Positions 57,724-64,000 of a DNA stretch of 64,000 nucleotides are shown here, one piece after another (the first letter of the stretch is position 1; each line of letters starts with the position of its first letter). Made by a program: the position numbers and the translations under genes. Under the pieces are notes generated by a model, which saw nothing but the letters and a program-made list of their open reading frames with translations, was not told the DNA's origin and did no database searches. This stretch comes from Sporobacter sp963677825 (GTDB lineage Bacteria > Bacillota > Clostridia > Oscillospirales > Oscillospiraceae). The stretch spans positions 2,294,001-2,358,000 of the forward strand of contig CAXXEF010000001.1 in NCBI GenBank assembly GCA_963677825.2, written 5' to 3'.

Positions 57724-58461
57724 ATGAGACAGCAGACAACGGTCGATGAACTGTGGGAGCAATTCTTTGAAACAGGGGACAAGGATGTCAAAAACGAGCT
57801 CATTATGCACTATTTGTATATCGTCGGGATCGTCGTCGGGCAGATGCTACCGCATTATAGGCAGTTCAGCGAAAAGGATGAGCTGACAAGCTGCGGCGTA
57901 GTGGGTCTAATTGACGCCATCAATCGATTTGAGCGCTCGTTCGGCGTTAAATTTCAGACGTACGCAACGCTGCGTATTCGCGGCGAGATTTTAGACTATA
58001 TGCGCCGGCAGGATTGGGCGCCGTCAAGCCTGCGCAAGAGGATCAGCAGTATCTATCGCGCCGGCGAGGTGCTCGAGGGGCGCTACAGCCGGAAGCCGAC
58101 GCAGGCCGAAATCGCCGATTACCTTGGCGTCCGCGAGGCGGCGGTAAATGAGGCGCTGTATAAGACGCAGATATTTAGTCTCGTTTATTATGAAGGGCTG
58201 CCGTACGAAAAGGAGATGGAACCAGCTGCCGCGCCGGAAAGAAACGATCCGTATAAGATCGTTGAAAAAGCCATCATGACGCAAGAAGTACGCCAGATAA
58301 TCGAAACGCTGCCGGAGCGGAAAAAAACGCTGATTATATTGCACTATTTTGAGGGCTTAACGATGAAAAGCATCGCCAAGCGCCTGCAGATATCGGAATC
58401 GCGCGTTTCCCAAATTCATGCACGTATTTTGATGGATATGCGCGCTGCGCTTGAAAATTGA
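57724..58461 (+). CDS. FliA/WhiG-type sigma factor
   Basis: A 245-residue sigma-70-family factor. Region 2 (about 20-100: LYIVGIVVGQMLPHY, DELTSCGVVGLIDAINRF, VKFQTYATLRIRGEILDYMR), region 3 (about 100-150, with RKPTQAEIADYLGV) and region 4 (about 185-240: LPERKKTLIILHYFEGLTMK, RLQISESRVSQIHARIL). Layout fits the FliA (sigma-28) group. No flagellar gene is near. ATG 57724 has only a weak binding site, AGGGG. Confidence 0.88.
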   Translation: MRQQTTVDELWEQFFETGDKDVKNELIMHYLYIVGIVVGQMLPHYRQFSEKDELTSCGVVGLIDAINRFERSFGVKFQTYATLRIRGEILDYMRRQDWAPSSLRKRISSIYRAGEVLEGRYSRKPTQAEIADYLGVREAAVNEALYKTQIFSLVYYEGLPYEKEMEPAAAPERNDPYKIVEKAIMTQEVRQIIETLPERKKTLIILHYFEGLTMKSIAKRLQISESRVSQIHARILMDMRAALEN

Positions 58462-58488
58462 ACAAAAACATTGAGACATATGCTTAAT

Positions 58489-58529
58489 AGTAATTGCCGG
58501 AAAAGTCATTGGCTTTTCCGGCAATTACT
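58489..58529 (+). terminator. Inverted repeat after the sigma factor gene
   Basis: AGTAATTGCCGGAAAAG pairs with CTTTTCCGGCAATTACT (17 base pairs) around a 7-base loop. No T run follows. May be a terminator of low strength. Confidence 0.6.
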
Positions 58530-58671
58530 GAATAATGGAGTTAAAAAGAAAAGGTTTGGAAAATGGTAGCTTATGAATTCGCCAACTTTGGCAGGTGGCA
58601 TGATTAGATATTACCAGATGCCATACTGTGCTTCTGTGATCAGATCACCATGCGGGCGCATGTGCCCAAAG

Positions 58672-58702
58672 AAAAATCGAGGAGCAGTTTGCCCCTCGAT
58701 TC
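58672..58702 (-). terminator. Terminator of the small membrane protein gene
   Basis: On the minus strand AATCGAGG pairs with CCTCGATT, then TTTTC. The plus-strand frame from 58573 through here is not a gene. Confidence 0.78.
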
Positions 58703-58716
58703 TGCGTGTAATTCAC

Positions 58717-58902
58717 TTAAATGTCAGCGTAATCGGTGAATTCCTTACTATGGAAAAGCTTGCTCTTTTTGTCCTCAAGTGTGTTGCGTGCTCCGGCCAT
58801 TATCTCCATGATTTGATCCTTGAAAAAAACGACCGCCGCTACGGCCGCTGCTACGGCCAGAATCGTTGAGATGGTCAAAACCACCAGTCTGCCTATTTTC
58901 AT
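58717..58902 (-). CDS. Small membrane protein
   Basis: A 61-residue protein with one membrane segment (VVLTISTILAVAAAVAAVVFF) and a charged tail ending in KEFTDYADI. GGGAGG is 9 bases before ATG 58902, well placed. A single-span protein of unknown role, convergent with the sigma factor gene. Confidence 0.72.
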   Translation of the reverse strand: MKIGRLVVLTISTILAVAAAVAAVVFFKDQIMEIMAGARNTLEDKKSKLFHSKEFTDYADI

Positions 58903-59109
58903 TATCAACAGCCTCCCGTATTATATCTTGATACTATACTAGTTTACACTATTTTCTAGTGAATAACAACCGTCAATTTTGGCCAAGACCTCCGACGGCT
59001 AACGCAAACGACATGCGAGGGGTTATAGTTGCAATGGTGGGCTGACTGTGTTATGATTTTTTAGCAAAGTCATAAACAAGGCGACTATGCCGACAGGAGG
59101 GTTGCGCTT

Positions 59110-59523
59110 ATGGCGCTCGGAGAGTTTAAGTTTTATTTGTGGAGAAGCAAGGCGGACGTGCAGAAAGAAGCGCAGGATTACGAGGCTTGGGCGTTCCCCT
59201 ATGGGCAAAAGCAGCGGGAAAGACTTGTTAAGCTGTTGCTTGAACTGTTCCCGAAAGAATCAGAAGCGACAACGCTGATACCGTTCCTGACGGCGAAAGA
59301 GTTGTTTTTAAACTATCGTAAATCGTCGGACATGACCGATGATGCTGTCGAGAAAATGCTGGAGATGAAGAAATACAAACGCGTCATCCGTAAAAAAGAG
59401 ATGGCCATGTACACGGCGCTTGCCGTTGCCGACTCGCAGCTCACCGATGCGGTTGAGTATCCGACGGCAGACGAGATCCGGGCGATGGCCAAAGGCTTCG
59501 AGGTCATCAAAGCAAACAACTGA
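59110..59523 (+). CDS. Conserved-looking hypothetical protein
   Basis: A 137-residue helical, charged protein with no signal or membrane segment. Seen: EFKFYLWRSKADVQKEAQDY, then LIPFLTAKELFLNYRKSS and a basic stretch KKYKRVIRKKEMAMY. GGAGGG precedes the ATG. A terminator follows, shared with fakA. Function unknown. Confidence 0.75.
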   Translation: MALGEFKFYLWRSKADVQKEAQDYEAWAFPYGQKQRERLVKLLLELFPKESEATTLIPFLTAKELFLNYRKSSDMTDDAVEKMLEMKKYKRVIRKKEMAMYTALAVADSQLTDAVEYPTADEIRAMAKGFEVIKANN

Positions 59524-59534
59524 CTATAAACGAC

Positions 59535-59566
59535 AAAAACCCCGCCGCTTAAGCGGCGGGGTTTTC
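59535..59566. terminator. Bidirectional terminator
   Basis: AAAACCCCGCCGCTT/AAGCGGCGGGGTTTT, almost perfect, with A/T ends, between two converging genes. Confidence 0.92.
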
Positions 59567-59584
59567 TGGTGCAATAAGCGCCGG

Positions 59585-61219
59585 TTATTCGGCGGAGATC
59601 ATTAAGTAGTAGACAGGCTGGCCGCCATCGATGACGGAAACTTCCGCAGACGGGAGTGCCTGAGTCAGGCGGCGCAGGACCTCGTCAGCCGTTTCTGCGG
59701 ATACATCGACGCCGGTGAAGATCGTAACGAACTCCGGCGAAAACTGGCTGAGCGCTGCGGCGACCGCGTTAATGAGCGTGATGGTGTCGTGCCCTGTCGC
59801 AACGAGAGAATCCTCCAGAAGCGCGAGGTAGTCGCCGGCTTTGATATGATGGCCGTCAAACTCGCTGTCGCGCGCGGCGTAGGTAAGCTGCGCCGTGTGC
59901 ACACGGCCGATCGCCTCAGTCATCGCAGCCGCGTTCTCTTCGGCGGTGGCGCTGGGGTCCATCGCGATCATCGCCGATACGCCCTGCGGCATCGTTTTAG
60001 ACGGTAGAACGACAACGGTCTTGTCCGACAGGCGCACGCACTGCTGCGCGGCCATGATGATGTTTTTATTGTTCGGCAGCACGAGCACCGTATCAGACGG
60101 CGCCGCATCAATCTGCTTGAGGATATCTTCTGTTGACGGATTCATCGTCTGCCCGCCGTAAATGATACTGTCTGCGCCAAGCTCGGTGAATACACCGCGC
60201 ATACCCTCGCCCGCACAGACGGCGACGATGGCAAACGGTTTGAGCTCGACCGGCTCGGCGGCGTTGGTTTGCGCGGCGGCCTCGACGAGCTTTTCGGTGT
60301 GCTGCTCTTTCATATTCTCGATCTTGACGGATAAGAGCGCCCCGTACGTCAGGGCCTCGGTCAGCACAACGCCCGGGTCGTTTGTATGGACGTGGACCTT
60401 GATAATCGTGTCGTCGTCAACGACGACGATGCTGTCACCGCGCATGTCCAGAAAATCGCGCAGGTGGTTCACGTCACGCCGGAGCTTATGATCGATGATA
60501 AACTCGGTGCAGTAGGCAAATTTAATGTCCGCATCGGAAAAGTCGGAAAAATCGGCTTTTTGCGTGTCAGTGTCAGCCGAGGTGTCGCTGGTAAATTCGA
60601 GACGCTCACCGCGCAGTGCGCCGAGCATGCCCTCCAGGATGTACAGGTAGCCCTTGCCGCCCGCGTCAATGACGCCGGCCTTTTTCAAAACAGGATTTTG
60701 ATTGATCGTGTCGTCCAGCGCTTCATAGCCAACGCCGAGCGCATGCTGGAGCACAGTTTCAATATCGTCTTCTTGCTCGCTCTTCGTCACGGCCGCGCCG
60801 GCAGCCATGCGTGAGACGGTAAGGATCGTCCCTTCCGCCGGCTTCATAACGGCTTTATACGCCGAATCGACGCCAGCAGATATTGCGCCGGCGATATCGA
60901 ACGCATCGGCGGTGTCAAGATCTTTAAGATGGCGGGCGATTCCGCGGAATAAGAGCGACAAAATGACGCCCGAGTTGCCGCGCGCGCCGCGTAAAAGTGC
61001 CGAAGCGGCGAGATCTGCCGCCCGGCCAATAGTGCCGGGCGATGATTCATCGAGCGCCTTGGCGCCGGCGTTCATCGTCAGACACATATTTGTGCCCGTG
61101 TCGCCGTCCGGAACTGGAAAGACATTAAGCTCGTTGATCTCTCTTTTATGCTGATCTATCGCGGCCGCACCGTTGATGATCATTTCTTTGAATATGTCTC
61201 CGGTAATCTGGCGTGTCAA
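59585..61219 (-). CDS. fakA: Fatty acid kinase FakA-like (YloV)
   Basis: A 544-residue protein. The N-terminal DhaL-type kinase domain (about 1-200: ELNVFPVPDGDTGTNM, LRGARGNSGVILS) binds ATP with magnesium. The middle and C-terminal parts (about 220-540) have the YloV layout (FAIVAVCAGEGMRGVFTELG, VLVLPNNKNIIMAAQQ). FakA phosphorylates fatty acids carried by FakB for lipid synthesis. TTG 61219 is used with GGGGG 7 bases before. Follows yloU by 12 bases. Confidence 0.93.
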   Translation of the reverse strand: MTRQITGDIFKEMIINGAAAIDQHKREINELNVFPVPDGDTGTNMCLTMNAGAKALDESSPGTIGRAADLAASALLRGARGNSGVILSLLFRGIARHLKDLDTADAFDIAGAISAGVDSAYKAVMKPAEGTILTVSRMAAGAAVTKSEQEDDIETVLQHALGVGYEALDDTINQNPVLKKAGVIDAGGKGYLYILEGMLGALRGERLEFTSDTSADTDTQKADFSDFSDADIKFAYCTEFIIDHKLRRDVNHLRDFLDMRGDSIVVVDDDTIIKVHVHTNDPGVVLTEALTYGALLSVKIENMKEQHTEKLVEAAAQTNAAEPVELKPFAIVAVCAGEGMRGVFTELGADSIIYGGQTMNPSTEDILKQIDAAPSDTVLVLPNNKNIIMAAQQCVRLSDKTVVVLPSKTMPQGVSAMIAMDPSATAEENAAAMTEAIGRVHTAQLTYAARDSEFDGHHIKAGDYLALLEDSLVATGHDTITLINAVAAALSQFSPEFVTIFTGVDVSAETADEVLRRLTQALPSAEVSVIDGGQPVYYLMISAE

Positions 61220-61231
61220 ACAGCTTCCCCC

Positions 61232-61585
61232 TCAGCCCAAGATGATCGAGTCAACGAACACATCGACGCTCGCGACTTCAACGCCCGTTGCAAGTGTAAC
61301 CTTGTATCGGACTTCTTCGATGATGCTTTGGCAGAGCACCGGAATATTGACGCCCTGATCAACCGCGATATGCAGTTCGATCGAGATCGTGCCGTTGCCG
61401 TTGTATGTGATGTGTACGCCTTTGCCCATCGACTCACGTTTGAGCAGATGAACGAGCCCGTCCGTCATGGAGCGCACGGTCATGCCCTTAACGCCGAAAC
61501 AGTTTGTTGCGGCGATACCGGCAAGGATCGTGAAAACGTCGCTGGCGATGCGGATGAAGCCGCGCTGCGTTTGAACCGTAACCAT
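61232..61585 (-). CDS. Asp23/Gls24 family protein (YloU-like)
   Basis: A 117-residue Asp23/Gls24 protein: RGFIRIASDVFTILAGIAAT, GTISIELHIAVDQGVNIP, VRYKVTLATGVEVASVDVFV. In Bacillota the yloU gene lies before yloV/fakA, as here. GGAGATGG precedes its ATG. It is thought to support envelope or lipid homeostasis. rpmB, often nearby, is not in this place. Confidence 0.92.
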   Translation of the reverse strand: MVTVQTQRGFIRIASDVFTILAGIAATNCFGVKGMTVRSMTDGLVHLLKRESMGKGVHITYNGNGTISIELHIAVDQGVNIPVLCQSIIEEVRYKVTLATGVEVASVDVFVDSIILG

Positions 61586-61707
61586 AAATCCATCTCCGTT
61601 CGCTATTGCTTTACACTATTCGGTTGGGTTCATACATTATAATACACAGCGATGAAAACTACAAGGATATTTCGTGTTCAGAAGGGATACGGCCGATTTC
61701 AGGGCAG

Positions 61708-61735
61708 CAAAAAGCCGGCGGAGCCCGCCGGCTTG
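61708..61735 (-). terminator. Terminator after the rubredoxin fusion gene
   Basis: AAGCCGGCGG pairs with CCGCCGGCTT around a 3-base loop; on the minus strand TTTTTGC follows. Confidence 0.85.
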
Positions 61736-61747
61736 TAAAGAAGCGCT

Positions 61748-62359
61748 TTACTGAATCTGCTCAAAGTCGATGGCGCCGTGCTTGCAGATGGGGCAGATGA
61801 AATCGTCTGGCAGCTCGTCGCCCTCGTAGACGTAGCCACAGATGCGGCAACGCCAGGCCTTGACGCCGGGGCGTGAGGCCGTCGTCTTAGGTTTGACGCT
61901 GGCGTGATAATACGCGTAGGACATTGACGGTTCGTTGGAGAGCACTTCGCCGTCGGTAACGTCGGCGAGAAACATGGTGTGCGTGCCGAGATCCTGCGTC
62001 GAGACGACTTTACCGGAGACGAAGGCGTTGGCGTACTTTGTCAGATAGTAGATACCGTTGTCGCTGCGGTAAACATCGCTGAAATCGGCGAACTTGTCCG
62101 TATCTTTGCCGCTCTGGAAGCCGAAATTTTTAAACACAGAAAACGGCGCAGTTTGGTCGAGCAGCGAAACGTTGAATTCGCCCGTCTTGAGTACCAGATC
62201 GTGCGTGTACGTATCCTTGTTGACGGTAATCGTGATGCGATTGGGCGAAGTCGTGACCTGCCCCATCGTGTTGATAATACAGCCGTTATCCTTATCACCA
62301 TCGCGAGCGGTGAGCACTTCAAGTCCGTAGACGATGTTATACATGGCTTTTTTATTCAT
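61748..62359 (-). CDS. Flavin reductase/rubredoxin fusion (high molecular weight rubredoxin type)
   Basis: A 203-residue protein. The N-terminal flavin reductase-like domain (about 1-155: MYNIVYGLEVLTARDG, NRITITVNKDTYT) binds FMN. The C-terminal rubredoxin domain (about 160-203) has WRCRICGYVYEGDELP and FICPICKHG with the four Cys that hold one iron. Such fusions pass electrons to oxygen-detoxifying flavodiiron proteins in acetogens and Clostridia. AAGGAGG precedes the ATG. No partner is present in the window. Confidence 0.92.
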   Translation of the reverse strand: MNKKAMYNIVYGLEVLTARDGDKDNGCIINTMGQVTTSPNRITITVNKDTYTHDLVLKTGEFNVSLLDQTAPFSVFKNFGFQSGKDTDKFADFSDVYRSDNGIYYLTKYANAFVSGKVVSTQDLGTHTMFLADVTDGEVLSNEPSMSYAYYHASVKPKTTASRPGVKAWRCRICGYVYEGDELPDDFICPICKHGAIDFEQIQ

Positions 62360-62472
62360 ACGAATGCCTCCTTAGCGTTATGTTTGCCTCGTTTAGTATT
62401 GTATCATTATTACCTAATTATAACAAGTGTGCGACCGCCGGGCAGCGCCTGCGCATTTCATTAAACGACGGC

Positions 62473-62501
62473 TTGACAAGACGAGGTGGCTGTGGTAACA
62501 T
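62473..62501 (+). promoter_or_regulatory. Promoter of tRNA-Ala
   Basis: TTGACA (62473-62478), 17 bases, TAACAT (62496-62501). Confidence 0.8.
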
Positions 62502-62524
62502 GACAAGCACGGAAAAATCCATAT

Positions 62525-62600
<76 letters not shown>

Positions 62601-62602
62601 AC

Positions 62603-62646
62603 AAGAAATCCTGTAATCGCAACGGTTACGGGGTTTCTTTATTTTT
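62603..62646 (+). terminator. Terminator of tRNA-Ala
   Basis: AAGAAATCCTGTAATCG pairs with CGGTTACGGGGTTTCTT around a CAA loop; TTATTTTT follows. It is nearly the same hairpin as after tRNA-Thr. Confidence 0.85.
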
Positions 62647-62700
62647 CCGGAAACCCTCAAAATAAGCCTTGTTCTAACGTTTGTTCTAACACTTTCGAAA

Positions 62701-63849
62701 TCACGTTGAAAACGAGCGGCCGAGCCTGTCCGCGATGCTCTTTTTACGCGACACGTCCAGATGTGAATAGACGTTAGCTGTCATCTTAATATCCGAGTGT
62801 CCAAGCCATTCCTGAACGTCTTTAAGGGAAAACCCCATAGCAATCAGAACACTCGCACAGCTGTGGCGCAGCTCATGAAATCGGATGTGCGGAAAGCCGT
62901 GTTGTTTCAGCAGCTTCGCAAACTTCTGTGACACAAAATCGGGCACCATCGGATGACCGTCATCCCATCGGAAGATATAGTCCGTCTGGTGATATTCCTT
63001 GCCGAACAGTTTTCGATTTTCTGCTTCACGCGCTTTGAGATCAAGCAGTAGCTGCTTAATCTCAGGCAGCAAGGGAAAGCTCCGACGGCTTGACGCATTC
63101 TTTGTCTTGTCCTTCTCGACGGTCTTTGACACTTTCGTCACTGTGTGCTTAATCATCAGCATGTTTGCGTCAAAGTCGATGCTATCCCATTTTAAGCCGC
63201 AAACCTCACTCCGGCGTAAGCCGTAGAGCGCAGTGACCTTAATCAGCGGATAAATCGGCTCGTCCTTGATTGCTTCAAGCAGCGCGGTGATCTGCTCAGC
63301 TGTATAGAATTTTGCTTCATAATGCTGAAGCGGTGGCAAGACCACATATTCACATGGGTTCGATGCAAGTATATTGTTGATGACGGCGTCCTTTAGCGTT
63401 TGATACAGGATATTCTTATGTAGGCGTAAAGATTTAGCCGATAAGCCGCCCTTGCCGTCTACGCGTCCGCTGCGGTGTTTCTCGTTGATGTAGCTTTGAA
63501 TAACTTGGCGATCAACGTCAGCAAGCTTGATTTTCAGCGCGTCAAAGTAGGGAAGGACGTGCACGCGTGACAACGCTTCATAGCCTTGCAGTGTGACAGC
63601 GTCAACGCGCATTTCAGATGCTAAAAGCCATTCGCGTATCGCATCGCTGAATGTCATTTCAGTATGAATGAGCTTCTCACGTGCCTCATACTCTTGCAGC
63701 TTCTCACGGAGCAGCTTTTCGGCTCTTTTTTTATTACCTTTCACGGGTAAACCCGTCGCAAGCCATTTCTGTTTGCGTTTGCCGTTGGCATCTCGCGTAT
63801 TTAGGATGATGAAAAAATAATCTTTCTTAATTTGTAGGCTTCCTGTCAA
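62701..63849 (-). CDS. int: Tyrosine recombinase (phage/ICE-type integrase)
   Basis: A 382-residue integrase with an N-terminal arm-binding region (GSLQIKKDYFFIILNTRD), a SAM-like core-binding domain (about 65-165), and a catalytic domain with Arg212 (GLRRSEVCGL), His325 and Arg328 (HELRHSCASVL), His351 (WLGHSDIKMT) and the nucleophile Tyr361 (NVYSHLD). TTG 63849 is used: AAAGGAG lies 9 bases upstream and related integrases start MTGSLQ; TTG 63855 or ATG 63888 are alternatives. Points toward the tRNA-Ala gene, typical of an element integrated at a tRNA. Confidence 0.95.
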   Translation of the reverse strand: MTGSLQIKKDYFFIILNTRDANGKRKQKWLATGLPVKGNKKRAEKLLREKLQEYEAREKLIHTEMTFSDAIREWLLASEMRVDAVTLQGYEALSRVHVLPYFDALKIKLADVDRQVIQSYINEKHRSGRVDGKGGLSAKSLRLHKNILYQTLKDAVINNILASNPCEYVVLPPLQHYEAKFYTAEQITALLEAIKDEPIYPLIKVTALYGLRRSEVCGLKWDSIDFDANMLMIKHTVTKVSKTVEKDKTKNASSRRSFPLLPEIKQLLLDLKAREAENRKLFGKEYHQTDYIFRWDDGHPMVPDFVSQKFAKLLKQHGFPHIRFHELRHSCASVLIAMGFSLKDVQEWLGHSDIKMTANVYSHLDVSRKKSIADRLGRSFST

Positions 63850-63887
63850 GTTCAAAAACTCCTTTCGACAGTTGAACTCGCCTACCA

Positions 63888-64000
63888 TTACATGGATATA
63901 TTGTAGCGGGACGATTCAAGATAGTCAATGACGCAAATCTTCGGAATGAGGATACGTCGACCGATACGCTTGCAGGCTATGACACGGCGATTAATAAGCT
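63888..64000 (-). CDS. Excisionase-like DNA-binding protein (5' part missing)
   Basis: Translating the minus strand from the window end gives 36 residues before the TAA at 63888-63890: NRRVIACKRIGRRILIPK then ICVIDYLESSRYN. The basic KRIGRRILIP segment with a following short helix is the winged part of MerR/Xis-type small DNA-binding proteins that accompany integrases. The N-terminal part lies outside the window. Overlaps the possible upstream integrase start by a few bases. Confidence 0.7.
   Translation of the reverse strand, partial: LINRRVIACKRIGRRILIPKICVIDYLESSRYNISM

Noticed and set aside
58573..58869. A 98-codon plus-strand frame
   Set aside because: It runs through a terminator and opposite the small membrane protein, has no ribosome binding site, and lacks any motif.

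Overview
The window looks like the chromosome of an anaerobic, spore-forming member of the Clostridia (Bacillota), possibly Oscillospiraceae-like. Evidence for this: spore coat and germination genes (two CotF-like proteins, a GerMN lipoprotein, a GerQ-like/CwlJ pair), Bacillota gene orders (lipoprotein-alr-ndoA, ywiB-argS, yuaF-floT, yloU-yloV), a T-box leader, strong GGAGG ribosome binding sites with many GTG/TTG starts, ferredoxins and a rubredoxin fusion instead of respiratory genes. The DNA is GC-rich for a clostridium (judged by eye), which produces long antisense shadow frames.

Layout. 1-3.8 kb: a minus-strand run pyrC-pyrF-response regulator-histidine kinase (kinase cut by the window start). 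3.9-10.8 kb: small membrane and coat proteins, then nnr-lipoprotein-alr-ndoA. 10.9-14.8 kb: T-box, pheS-pheT, tRNA-Thr. 15.1-17.6 kb: a LuxE/LuxC-like acyl activation and reduction pair. 17.7-28.6 kb: DUF1836 regulator, NfeD-flotillin pair, lipoprotein, argS, SLH protein, dut, ywlG-like gene, uppP. 28.7-30.9 kb: rpmG-secE-nusG-rplK-rplA. 31.2-33.7 kb: flavodoxin/ferredoxin protein and guaA.

33.9-51.5 kb is the most unusual part. Five uroporphyrinogen-decarboxylase-fold (MtaA/CmuA-like) proteins sit with two paralogous PucR-type regulators, each divergent from a URO-D gene. The same region has a CobW-type GTPase split from a histidine-rich partner, and two transporters of the YfcC/DcuC type with a small NTF2-like protein between them. 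No corrinoid protein or second methyltransferase is visible. It reads like a methyl-transfer or demethylation locus whose substrate and cofactor partner are unknown.

51.6-62.4 kb: GerQ-like/CwlJ pair, ferredoxin, thioredoxin with a Crp/Fnr-like operator, a Crp/Fnr regulator, amidase, Asp/Glu racemase, AraC/GyrI-like protein, flavin reductase, FliA-type sigma factor, fakA-yloU, rubredoxin fusion. 62.5-64 kb: tRNA-Ala followed by a tyrosine integrase and a partial excisionase, the likely edge of an integrated element that continues past the window.
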